The notes beneath the pieces are model-generated. The model searched no databases. It worked only from the letters and a program-made list of their open reading frames with translations, and was not told where the DNA came from. This document shows, piece by piece, positions 44,580 to 53,276 of a DNA stretch of 64,000 bases. The stretch lies in the NCBI GenBank assembly GCA_038144425.1, contig JAYQNS010000002.1, positions 310,001 to 374,000 on the forward strand, given 5' to 3'. This DNA is from Salivita marina (GTDB lineage: Bacteria > Pseudomonadota > Gammaproteobacteria > Pseudomonadales > Azotimanducaceae). The position numbers and the translations under genes are program-made. Within the stretch, counting starts at the first letter, position 1; every line of letters begins with the position of its first letter.

Positions 44580-46922
44580 GGCTTGGCGAATTGGCTCTGT
44601 AGGGCGGGGTCGATGGCGCTGCGACCGAGGCGAAGGGTTTGCGTAAGGAGCTCCGTGGGAAAGAGGCTGCCGTCCCTCAAGGTTGCGAAGCCCCCTGCTT
44701 CCAGGGCTAGGGCTAGATCGTGGCGCTCTGCAGCAAAGCTCGTCTCATCCCCCTCCAGGACCGAGGTCCAGCGCAGGATTAGGGATTCCCAGCGGGTTTC
44801 AAAGGTTTTCGAATCGAGGCCCGGGCGCGTGCTGAGGAGCTGCCCTGCCAGGTAGAGACGATGGATCATGTCGGTCCCAAGCTTTGCCAGCAATGGGGCG
44901 AGGGGGTGGGGGCTGGGGTGCCAGCCTCGGCAACGCCCTCGAAGCAGAAGCCCCGTTTCTTCAAGCGCTGTCAGCTGGGCCTGCAGCGTTGGGAGCCCAT
45001 CGTTCTCCGTGGGAAGCTTCCAGGCGTGGGTCAGCAGCGGGGCAAGGCGTGTCATTGCTGCTTCCAGATAAGCTTCGCTTCGCGGGCGATTCACAAGCGC
45101 AAGTAGCACCGCAGGGAGGATGACGCAGTGGGCAAGGCCGTTCCGATACCAAAGTAGGTAGGGCGCTGCGCGCTTGGCGCTGAGCACGGGTCCGAGGGGA
45201 TCTTCAATGCGCTCTAAGAGCCCATCTTCCTCGCCTTTAGCCAGCAGCGCTGACGCCTCCAATTCAGGATGTTTCTGAAGGGACGAAAGGGGCAGGTTTT
45301 GGAGTAGGGCTTCCAGGGTTTTGAGGCTTTCTAGAGCCTGCTGTTCTCGGAGCCGTGCCTTCGGCGCGGCGAGGAAGAGGAGAGCAAGGCGTCCAATGCC
45401 ATTGGCCGGTGCGACGGCGTTGATGCGCCCGAGTAGTGTCGCTCCCAGAGTCCGTAGGGTGGCGCTATCTTCCGGGCCGGCGGTTGGGCGCTGCGCTAGA
45501 AAGGCCGGGAGGGGCAGGGGCTCTCCGAAGGTTACGGTGACGCCCCCAAAGCGCTGGCGCAGGAACTGGCGCGCGGAGCGCAGCAGGCCCAGGAGGCTTT
45601 CCCGCTCCTTCTCGCCGCCGCGGAGCTCCTTCAAATAGCTCCCCCCTTCAATGATGCGCTCGTAGCTGAAATGCACGGGCACAAAGGCCAGGGGCCGGCG
45701 GAGCCCGCGGTTATGGGCCCCAAGCGTCATGCGAAGCATCCCCCAGCGCGCGCTCAGCATTCGGCCGCTTCGGCTCCGCCCCCTTCCACGAAGTACTCCA
45801 TAGCAAAGCCGTGGGTGAAGAGGTGGTCCACGTAGCTCTCAAAGACCGCGGTGTAGAGGGCGTCCTCGGCAAATTTGCGGCGCATGAAAAACGCACCGCC
45901 TCGCCGTAGCAGGGGGCCGGCCACGGGGAGGTTGAGATTATTGCCGGCGGCAATATGGGGCAGCATGACGCCCCCATAGAAGAGCACGTAGCTGAGTAGG
46001 AGGTAGTCGATATGGCTGCGATGGCAGGGAACGTAAACCAGGGTGTGGTCCCCGGCGAGCTCCCGGGCGCGATCGAGATGCCTCACCGTCACTCCGTCGT
46101 AGAGACGATTCCAAAGCCAGCTCAGAAGCCAGTCGAAAAAGCGCACCGTCGGGTAGGAAATGTCGGAAACGATCTCTTCGGCCATGGCTCGAGCGTCACG
46201 CCAGGCGCGCTCCCGGGGCTTGTCGGCGGCATCGATAGCCGTGCGCACCCGAGGATCCTGAAGCACCTCCCCCATCAGGGTGCGGCGGTGAGAAAGGTCT
46301 GGGCCCAAGAGGGCCTCTCGGTGAGCCCGAAAGTGCTGCCGCAGCAGTCGGAGTAGGCGCCGCTCGGCGATGGCCGGGGGCAATCCCGGGGAAAGGCGTC
46401 CCGTTCGATGGCCGGGGCAAAGCGCAGAAAAATATGATGCCGGTTGAGCGCAAAGGCGAGCCAGCGCCGGAGTCGCCCCGTGGCGGACCAGCGCTCGCTG
46501 AATAGCCAGGGGAGGAGTGCACCCTGGCGCTGAGGGGCTCGACCCCAGAAGACGGAAACGGCGAAGATTTGTGGAGGTGCATTACTGCCAAGCTGCTCCG
46601 CGAGCGCGGGCAAGGCTTCGGAAAAGCGCCGGGCGCTGCGCCGCCCGAACAGCCAGTGGCCTTCCCGGCGGCGCAAAAACACCAGGCCTGGCGCCGTGCT
46701 TGGCCCCGCGAGCTCGCCCTGCGCTAGGGGCAGGCCCCGCCGAAGGCATACGCTTTCAAGGGCAAGCCGCGCCAGGTGGGAGCGCTCCTCCAGGACGTAA
46801 ACGGGGGCGTTAGCTAGGTTCGCTGGGAGTCCCTCGACATCAAGGGCGCGGGCGCGGAGGGCGCGGCCCAGAAGCCCCCGCAACAGGCGATATCCCAGAC
46901 TGTCCCCCCACGGCCGTGCCAC
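44546..46922 (-). CDS. plsB: Glycerol-3-phosphate 1-O-acyltransferase PlsB (two frameshifts in this sequence)
   Basis: Three frames read one after another give a 792-aa PlsB after adding two bases. First part (46922 to about 46390): YVLEERSHLARLALESVCLR and VSVFWGRAPQRQG. Second (to about 45780): PCHRSHIDYLLLSYVLFYGG with the catalytic HX4D, GAFFMRRKF and MEYFVEGG. Third: RSRSGRMLSARWGMLRMTLG, VPVHFSYERIIEGGSYLKEL and the rest. Breaks are at or near G4 46388-46391 and C5 45779-45783; one more base at the second restores FVEGGRSRSGR. PlsB begins phospholipid synthesis at the inner membrane and is essential in most relatives. Confidence 0.9.
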
Positions 46923-46982
46923 GGCTGGCCCCTCTCCCTACGGTCCTGGCGCCAGTGTAGCAAGGGCATCGAAGAAAAAGCG

Positions 46983-48935
46983 TCAGGGGGTCGTCGGGTC
47001 GCGGCCGTCGTAGTAGCCGTCGATGGTCCGGGGCGATTCCTGATCCTTGCGCTCCGGCGTCACGCGCCAGATGCCATTGGCCTTACGCGTCGTGATCGCC
47101 TCCACCGCCTCCGTCTCTCGAAGAATGGTCGGGCGAAGGAAAACTAGGAGGTTGCGCTTGATCCGCTCCCGGCTGGTGTTTTGGAAAAGTTTTCCGGCTA
47201 CGGGAATGGCGGAGAGAAGGGGGACGCGCTGGACCGACTCCTGGGTGTCGTCCTGGATGAGGCCGCCCAGCACTATGGTCTGAGCGTCCTCCGCCAGAAT
47301 GACCGTAGTGATGGTGCGTTTGTTCGTAACAATGTCTGAAAAGCCCCCTTCGCCAATGGCTCCAGCGTTGACCACGGAGGAAACCACTTGCTCCACTTCA
47401 AGACGCACCGAATCCCCTTCATGGATATGGGGAATTACGCGAAGGGTGATGCCAACGTCTTCCCGCTGGATCGTTGTGAAGGGGTTATTCGCGCCGCTTT
47501 GGTTCGTCGTGAAGGAGCCGGTGCGGAAGGGGACGTTTTGTCCCACCACGATGGAGGCTTCCTCGTTATCGAGGGTGAGAATGCTCGGCGTGGAGAGCAA
47601 GTCCGAGTCGCTGTTGCTATTCAAAGCTTGAAGAACGGCTCCGAAGGAGACGCCGTTGGACAGCTTAGCCACGGCCACGGAGGGACTGGTGAGACTGGCC
47701 CCAGCGCCGAGGAGATTAAGGTCCTCGGTGCTCTCGATGGTACCGTCGCCGATGGTGTTCCCAAGGAGGGCTTGGAGCGCTCCGGCGAGGGGGCTGACCG
47801 CGAGGGGTGCGGAGTCGCCGTCCCGGTCAATGACCGCCAAATCGACGCCCAGATCTCGCCGGTCCTGGACCGCGACTTCGACGATGGCCGCTTCAATCAG
47901 CACCTGGGTGCGGCGGACGTCAAGGCTTTCGAGGAGCTCCGAAACTTCGGCGAGGGTGGAAGGGTCGCTTCGTACCACCACCGCGTTGAGAGAGGGATCT
48001 GCGGCGATGGTGGTTGGCGCTTCGCCGCCCTTGTTCCCTGCCTTTCCGGTGACGATTCCCTGGAGGAGCGCCGCCACTTCCTCCGCATCGGCGTGGCTTA
48101 AGCGGAATACCCGCGTAGACCCTTGTCGGGTAGCGGGTTGGTCGAGCTGCCCAATCAGGCGCTGGAGTCGGGCCAGGGGCTCGGCCTGGCCTCTAAGGAC
48201 GAGGGAATTGTTCCGAGCGTTTGCCACCACCTGCACCGCCTGGGGGTTATTGCCCGTTTCCCCAAGGGCGTCGGGAGCGAGTTCGGCGAGGAGAGCCACC
48301 ATGGTGTCGACGTAGGCTTCTTTCAGGGGCACCACCACGACCTGTTCGTCATTGGCGACATCAATTTCTTGGATGATTTTCTCCATGCGCGCGATGTTCT
48401 CCGCATGGTCCGAAAGAATGATCACGTTTGGCTTTTCGACGGAGGCGACGTGGCCGTACTGGGGAATGAGGGGCCGGAGAATCTTGACCAAATCATTGGA
48501 GGGTACGTTTTCGGCCTTGATGACCCGCGTCACGATGGCTTCGCCGTTAGCGCCCTCCGTGAAATCTAGGGGCGCGCTGGACTGCTTGGCCAGCGTCTGC
48601 TGAACGATCTTGATCACGCCCCCCGCTGGGATGGCGGCAAAACCATGCACGCGAAGGACGGATTGGAAGAGCTCATAAACGCCCTCTTCGTCGAGCGCCG
48701 TGGATGACACGATCGTGATGCGCCCCTGCACCCGGGGATCGATGACGAAGTTCTTCCCCGTGATGCGGGCGACTTCAGAAATAAAGGCATCAAGTTCGGC
48801 GTCCTTGAGATTGATTTGCCAGCTACCCGCTTCCCCCTGGGCCCCAAGGGTGACGGTCAGAAGCATCGCCGTGGCAAGCAGGCGCCCTGCGCTCTGGGCG
48901 AGAAGGTGACGCAGCATCAGGAGAGGACTCGACAT
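46983..48935 (-). CDS. gspD: Type II secretion system secretin GspD
   Basis: 650 aa. Signal peptide to about 36, then N0 (WQINLKDAELDAFISEVARI), N1-N3 domains and the C-terminal secretin gate (ILTLDNEEASIVVGQNVPFR, IVLGGLIQDDTQESVQRVPL, then RRNLLVFLRPTILR-like KRNLLVFLRPTIL). It forms the outer-membrane channel. A 7-nt gap follows gspC. No gspE-M genes are in the window, so the rest of the system must be elsewhere. Confidence 0.94.
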   Translation of the reverse strand: MSSPLLMLRHLLAQSAGRLLATAMLLTVTLGAQGEAGSWQINLKDAELDAFISEVARITGKNFVIDPRVQGRITIVSSTALDEEGVYELFQSVLRVHGFAAIPAGGVIKIVQQTLAKQSSAPLDFTEGANGEAIVTRVIKAENVPSNDLVKILRPLIPQYGHVASVEKPNVIILSDHAENIARMEKIIQEIDVANDEQVVVVPLKEAYVDTMVALLAELAPDALGETGNNPQAVQVVANARNNSLVLRGQAEPLARLQRLIGQLDQPATRQGSTRVFRLSHADAEEVAALLQGIVTGKAGNKGGEAPTTIAADPSLNAVVVRSDPSTLAEVSELLESLDVRRTQVLIEAAIVEVAVQDRRDLGVDLAVIDRDGDSAPLAVSPLAGALQALLGNTIGDGTIESTEDLNLLGAGASLTSPSVAVAKLSNGVSFGAVLQALNSNSDSDLLSTPSILTLDNEEASIVVGQNVPFRTGSFTTNQSGANNPFTTIQREDVGITLRVIPHIHEGDSVRLEVEQVVSSVVNAGAIGEGGFSDIVTNKRTITTVILAEDAQTIVLGGLIQDDTQESVQRVPLLSAIPVAGKLFQNTSRERIKRNLLVFLRPTILRETEAVEAITTRKANGIWRVTPERKDQESPRTIDGYYDGRDPTTP

Positions 48936-48942
48936 GGGCGGC

Positions 48943-49905
48943 TCACTCAGGAATCGGGGCGGTTACGAAAAAGGTTCGCTGGCCGCGTTGGATTTCGAGG
49001 CGTGCGCTGCCCGAGGCTAGCACCGCATCAATTTGTTGGGGATTTTGCGCCAGGCCGTCCACGCCCTGGCCATTGACCGACAGGATGCGATCCCCCGGGC
49101 GCAGGCCCACCTGGGCCAGAGCTGCGGCGGGCACCTGATTATTAATTTCCAAGCCGCCGGCGCCGCTGGCGGGGGCGAGGCCATAGCTAGCAAGGGCTGC
49201 CTCCCCCTGCTCCGCGAGCGCGCCCTGGACGGCGCGCAGGGCAGATCGCGGCGAGAAAGCGTTGGCGCCGCTCCCGTAGGAAGCACTTGCTGAGGGCGTC
49301 GCCCGGGCGCTCACGCTGCGCCGCCGGGACGAGGACGGATTTGCGCTAGCGTTCCGGGGCCGGCGCGTATCCTGAACTCCCGGCAGGGTCGGCGGGAGAG
49401 CGGAGAGTACGGCGCCGGCGGCGGAGGGGCCCGTGCCCTGGGCACGAAAGCCTGCGGCAGCTGCGCCCTTCGGAAAACGGAGGACCTCGAGCTGGCCCTG
49501 GCGTCGGAGAAGCACTTGATCCTTTTGGACCTCCGCGAGCACCGCTCCCCCAGGTAGGGAGGCCCCTTCTAAATAGCGCCGCGGCTGCCCACCGGCGGCG
49601 GAGATCAGGGCGCTCGATTCGCTGTTTCCGCTGAAGAGTCCGTGGAGCGTGAGGGCAAGGCGGGTTTCCGGCGCATTGACCACCGGACCGGCGTTGGAGG
49701 GCGCGGCGGCGGTGCCGAAGAGGGTCGTCTGTAGGAGTCGTTGCCGATCGTAGGCTGGCGCGAGCGTCTGGGCTGCCGAAGCTCCGGGGACGGCCGGGGG
49801 CGGTGTGGTAAACAGCATGACCCGATCCGCGAGATAGGCCCCAATCGCCGCCAGCAGCGCAACGCTGAGCGCCCTGGCCCCTCGCTTGGATCCCTTAGCG
49901 GTCAT
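48943..49905 (-). CDS. gspC: Type II secretion system protein GspC
   Basis: 320 aa from ATG 49905, chosen because GGAGG lies 5 nt upstream; an ATG 18 nt further up has none. One inner-membrane helix (ALSVALLAAIGAYLADRVML), a proline-rich linker, the HR domain (ETRLALTLHGLFSGNSESSA), a Ser/Ala-rich spacer with several Arg, and a C-terminal PDZ domain (AALAQVGLRPGDRILSVNGQ). It links the inner platform to GspD. Confidence 0.88.
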   Translation of the reverse strand: MTAKGSKRGARALSVALLAAIGAYLADRVMLFTTPPPAVPGASAAQTLAPAYDRQRLLQTTLFGTAAAPSNAGPVVNAPETRLALTLHGLFSGNSESSALISAAGGQPRRYLEGASLPGGAVLAEVQKDQVLLRRQGQLEVLRFPKGAAAAGFRAQGTGPSAAGAVLSALPPTLPGVQDTRRPRNASANPSSSRRRSVSARATPSASASYGSGANAFSPRSALRAVQGALAEQGEAALASYGLAPASGAGGLEINNQVPAAALAQVGLRPGDRILSVNGQGVDGLAQNPQQIDAVLASGSARLEIQRGQRTFFVTAPIPE

Positions 49906-49965
49906 GGTGGCCTCCGCAGCCATCGCTGAGTGCTCCCAAGTGTACCAGCGTCCCAGCGCGGGGTA

Positions 49966-50697
49966 TCACAGCACGCGCTCCGAGAGCTCAAGGAGCACCG
50001 TATCGTCGCCCACGCCCTCCGGCGCTGGAAAGTCGGCCAAGCGAAGCAGGCGTCGCCGGACTGCCAGGTCAAGCCAGCCGTCGGGGCGGAGCGCCAGGGA
50101 AAGCACCGGGCCGCTGGGTGCGGACACCTCGGCCTTGAGCTGCCCTCCGGCGCCCGAATTCAGCTTTGCGCTGAGGGGCGGGAAAGTGGGCGCATAGCCA
50201 TTTCCGCCGAGGCGATAGCGCACGAGACCGCCGGTCCAGCGAAGCGCTCCGGAGGCGCTATGGAGCTGGTTCCCGTGGCCAGAAAATATGAGGTTGCGAC
50301 CCTGGAGCGTGCCCTCCGGCGCGATCGCGAAGGGGGCGAGAGCATCTTTGAGGACGCGGCTATCGAGGCTTAAGCGTTGCACAGTCGCGCGCCAGGCGGT
50401 GGGGGAAAGCTCGGCCTTGGCCATGCTCTGGAGGGCGGGCCCCTGGAGGCTCATGGTTAGCGGAAGGCCGTCAAAGCTACGCGGGAAGCCTACGGCCCAG
50501 CGCAGCGTTCCGAGCTCCTGGCCCTGGTAGGAGAGCTGACTTTCCCCGCGAAGCAGGTGTCCCGCGGTGCCGCTGAAGCTTAAGGGGCCTTGGCTCGGAA
50601 GGGGCAGCCACGCGGCGGGGGCTCGTAGGATCAAGCTTAGGAGAAAGGCGCCAAGCACCCAGGGGGCGCCGCGAAGCCAAGGCCTCACCCCTTCCAT
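49966..50697 (-). CDS. gspN: Type II secretion system protein N (GspN)
   Basis: 243 aa from ATG 50697; the open frame continues upstream as antisense/out-of-frame DNA of another gene. One N-terminal membrane helix (WVLGAFLLSLILRAPAAWL), then a beta-rich periplasmic part with GPLSFSGTAGHLLRGESQLS, LPLTMSLQGPAL and GTLQGRNLIF, typical of GspN. It stands before gspC instead of at the end of the cluster. It overlaps the preceding unknown gene by 13 nt. Confidence 0.8.
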   Translation of the reverse strand: MEGVRPWLRGAPWVLGAFLLSLILRAPAAWLPLPSQGPLSFSGTAGHLLRGESQLSYQGQELGTLRWAVGFPRSFDGLPLTMSLQGPALQSMAKAELSPTAWRATVQRLSLDSRVLKDALAPFAIAPEGTLQGRNLIFSGHGNQLHSASGALRWTGGLVRYRLGGNGYAPTFPPLSAKLNSGAGGQLKAEVSAPSGPVLSLALRPDGWLDLAVRRRLLRLADFPAPEGVGDDTVLLELSERVL

Positions 50698-51059
50698 GGA
50701 ATTTCTCGCCAGCCCTGCCCTTGCCATTCTAAGAAGCGATCGGTTTCTAGGGCCTCTCCTTCGGCCCAGGGTTCGGCGGCATAGCGGAGCTTCGCCGAGG
50801 GAAAGGCGGTAGCTAGGGCCTCCCCGAGGGCCCGATCCGTACCCCAGGGAGTGAGCAACGAGGGCTCGAGCCCAAGGGCATGCCAGGGGCCGAGAGCACG
50901 GGTAGTGAGACGAAGGGAGAGGTTCCCGTGCTGCGCAGACCAACCTGCACTCCGAGGCTCGGGTATCAGGCGCCGCCCTAAGGCTTCGCCCAGCCACCCA
51001 CAGAGGGCCTGGTCTTCGATTCCCTGGAAATAGACTTCGAGGTCCGGCAGTTCGGGCAT
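50685..51059 (-). CDS. Hypothetical protein encoded upstream of gspN
   Basis: 124 aa, AAGGGAA 6 nt before the ATG. Begins MPELPDLEVYFQGIEDQALC, later LRLTTRALGPWHALGLEPSL, TPWGTDRALGEALATAF and ends EWQGQGWREIPWKG. Five Trp besides many Leu and Ala; no signal peptide, so cytoplasmic by sequence. The MPELP start resembles formamidopyrimidine-DNA glycosylase, but the rest lacks the Fpg lysine loop, the helix-two-turn-helix and the zinc finger. I do not recognise the family. The 13-nt overlap with gspN suggests co-translation with the secretion genes. Confidence 0.65.
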   Translation of the reverse strand: MPELPDLEVYFQGIEDQALCGWLGEALGRRLIPEPRSAGWSAQHGNLSLRLTTRALGPWHALGLEPSLLTPWGTDRALGEALATAFPSAKLRYAAEPWAEGEALETDRFLEWQGQGWREIPWKG

Positions 51060-51110
51060 GGCGGTTCCCTTCGAGCGCAGGCCGCACTGTGCGCGCGGCA
51101 GGTCACATTT

Positions 51111-52244
51111 TTATGACGAAAGCCGGGGCAGCAGCCGTTCCGCTAGGGCCTCGTAGACGTCCCGCAGCCGTGGCAGGTCCGCGGCGAGGACCCGCTCGTC
51201 GATTTTGTGGATCGTCGCGTTTACCGGGCCCAGTTCCACCACCTCTAATCCTCGGGGCGCGAGGAAGCGACCGTCGGAGGTGCCGCCGCCGGTAGACCGC
51301 TCGGGCCCGTAGCCCATAACCTGCGCGAGGGCCGCCTCCGTTGCCTCGATCAAGGCGCCGCCATCGGTATAGAAGGGTGGGCCCGATAGGTTCCAGGTGA
51401 GCGTGTAGTCGCAATTCGCCTCCTTGAGGCGTGCCTCGACTTGGGCCTGGAGCCCCTCCGGGCTTTGCCCGGGGTTGAAGCGGAAGTTCATCTCGGCGCT
51501 CAGGGTGCCGGGGATCACGTTGGTGGCACCGGTCCCCGCCTTCAGATTGGAGATTTGAAAGGTGGTGGGGGGGAAGGGGCCGTAGCCGTCATCCCAGCGC
51601 TGAGCGACCACGGCTGCCAGGGGCGCCAGGCCCTCGTGAATGGGGTTTCGGGCCTTTTCTGGATAGGCCACATGACCCTGCACGCCCCGCACCTTAAGGT
51701 GGCCACCAAGGGATCCGCGGCGTCCGACGCGAATCACGTCACCCAGCTTTTCCGCGCTCGAGGGCTCCCCGACCACAACCCACGGGGGTAGGTCGCCGCG
51801 GGCCTCGAGAACGTCGGCTACGTGCCGGGTTCCGAACTGGGCTGGCCCCTCTTCATCGCTGGTGAGGAGAAAGGCTAGCCGGCCTGTCCGAGGATGTTGG
51901 CAGAGGCGTTCGGCGGCGCAGACCATGGCGGCCAGGCTGCCTTTCATGTCCGCCGCCCCCCGGCCCCAAAGCCACTCCCCGTCAAAGTGACCTTCGAAAG
52001 GCGGGTGGGTCCAGGCCTCCTCCGGCCCCGGCGGCACTACGTCGGTATGGCCCGCGAAGGCCAGAGTCGGGCCGTCCGTGCCCCAGACCGCCCAGAGATT
52101 GGAGACCCCCCCTTCGTCCATGCGCTCGCAGTGAAAGCCTAGGGCTTCGAGGCGCTCGGCGATCAGGGTGAGGCAGCCCGCGTCCTCCGGAGTTACGGAG
52201 GGGCGGCGGATCAGCGCCTGGGTGAGGGCAAGGGTGGGTTCCAT
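51111..52244 (-). CDS. dapE: Succinyl-diaminopimelate desuccinylase DapE
   Basis: 377 aa. M20 zinc ligands are in FAGHTDVVPPG, WGRGAADMKGSLAAM, LLTSDEEGPAQFGT and the final NATIHKIDERV; STGGGTSDGRFLA is also diagnostic. It releases succinate from N-succinyl-L,L-diaminopimelate for lysine and peptidoglycan. It starts 3 nt after dapD. Confidence 0.96.
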   Translation of the reverse strand: MEPTLALTQALIRRPSVTPEDAGCLTLIAERLEALGFHCERMDEGGVSNLWAVWGTDGPTLAFAGHTDVVPPGPEEAWTHPPFEGHFDGEWLWGRGAADMKGSLAAMVCAAERLCQHPRTGRLAFLLTSDEEGPAQFGTRHVADVLEARGDLPPWVVVGEPSSAEKLGDVIRVGRRGSLGGHLKVRGVQGHVAYPEKARNPIHEGLAPLAAVVAQRWDDGYGPFPPTTFQISNLKAGTGATNVIPGTLSAEMNFRFNPGQSPEGLQAQVEARLKEANCDYTLTWNLSGPPFYTDGGALIEATEAALAQVMGYGPERSTGGGTSDGRFLAPRGLEVVELGPVNATIHKIDERVLAADLPRLRDVYEALAERLLPRLSS

Positions 52245-52247
52245 GAC

Positions 52248-53268
52248 TTAGGCGCCTTGATGAAGCATGGGGTTTAAGGCAATGGCTTGGCGATTGCTAC
52301 GGCATTCCACGGCCCCGGTTTCGCTGTGGCGGAGAAAGAGCATGTCGCTGCCACCGGCAAGCTCCCGCGCCTTGCAGACTCGAACCACTGGCGCCCTCCT
52401 CATCACGGAGGGTCACCCGGGTGCCGGGGGTGATGTAGAGGCCGGCCTCAATGGTACAGCGATCCCCGAGGGGAATGCCCGTGCCCGCGTTGGCACTAAT
52501 GAGGCACGACTCCCCGATGGAGATTCGGGTCGTTCCGCCTCCGGATAGGGTGCCCGCGGTGCTGGCGGAGCCACCAAGATCGGAGCCCTCGCCAACAACC
52601 ACGCCTTGGGAGATTCGTCCCTCGATCATCCCGCTGGCCAGAGTGCCCGCGTTGAAATTGATGAAACCCTCATGCATGACTGTGGTGCCCTCTCCGAGGT
52701 AGGCACCCAGGCGAATGCGGCTGCCATCGCCAATCCGTACCCCCGAGGGCACGACAAAGTCCGTCATGGAAGGGAATTTGTCCACGGCAAAGACCTTCAG
52801 GGTGCGGCCCAAAAGCCGAGCGCTCAGCTGCCGGTCTTCCACCTCTTGCAGGGCAATGGCCCCTTCGCTGGTCCAGGCCACCGTGGGCAGGGCAGCGAAG
52901 ATGCCGTCGAGGTTCAAGCTGTTGGGTAGGCATAGGCGGTGACTAAGAAGGTGAAGCTTGAGGTAGGCCTCCGCCGTGTCCGCGATGGGACCGTCCTCTC
53001 CAAGGCAGGTGAGCAGTACTGAGCCTTGGGCCTTCCCCAGCCTGCTCGCGAGGGCCGCCTGGGCCGTTTCTCCCACCTCGAGCCACCCCTGCCGGAGGCG
53101 GGCTAAATCCAGCGGTGACAGCCGGTACACCCCGGCGCTGTCTAGCTTAGCGGCCCGCAAGCCGGCCAGAACTTCAGCGCTCGGCGCGAGAATCGGTCGC
53201 GGGTAATAAACCGCCAGAGGGATTCCCTGGGCATCCTGTTGAGCAAGACCGAGGGCTATGGAAAACAT
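52248..53268 (-). CDS. dapD: Tetrahydrodipicolinate N-succinyltransferase DapD (frameshifted near the 3' end)
   Basis: Pseudomonas-type long DapD. The first 290 codons are intact: YYPRPILAPSAEVL, the hexapeptide left-handed helix (VPSGVRIGDGSRIRLGAYLG, EGFINFNAGTLASG, GGGTTRISIGESCLISANAG). Near 52390-52400 the frame changes; the other frame then reads VVRVCKARELAGGSDMLFLR and HSETGAVECRSNRQA ending ALNPMLHQGA at 52248, the true C-terminus. Removing one base gives 339 aa. AGGAG lies 6 nt before the ATG. It feeds dapE in the succinylase branch. Confidence 0.9.
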
Positions 53269-53276
53269 GGTGACTC

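Noticed and set aside
50685..51059. Formamidopyrimidine-DNA glycosylase because of the MPELPDLEVY start
   Set aside because: The protein is 124 aa, without the RRGK lysine region, the helix-two-turn-helix or the C-terminal zinc finger of Fpg; kept as unknown.
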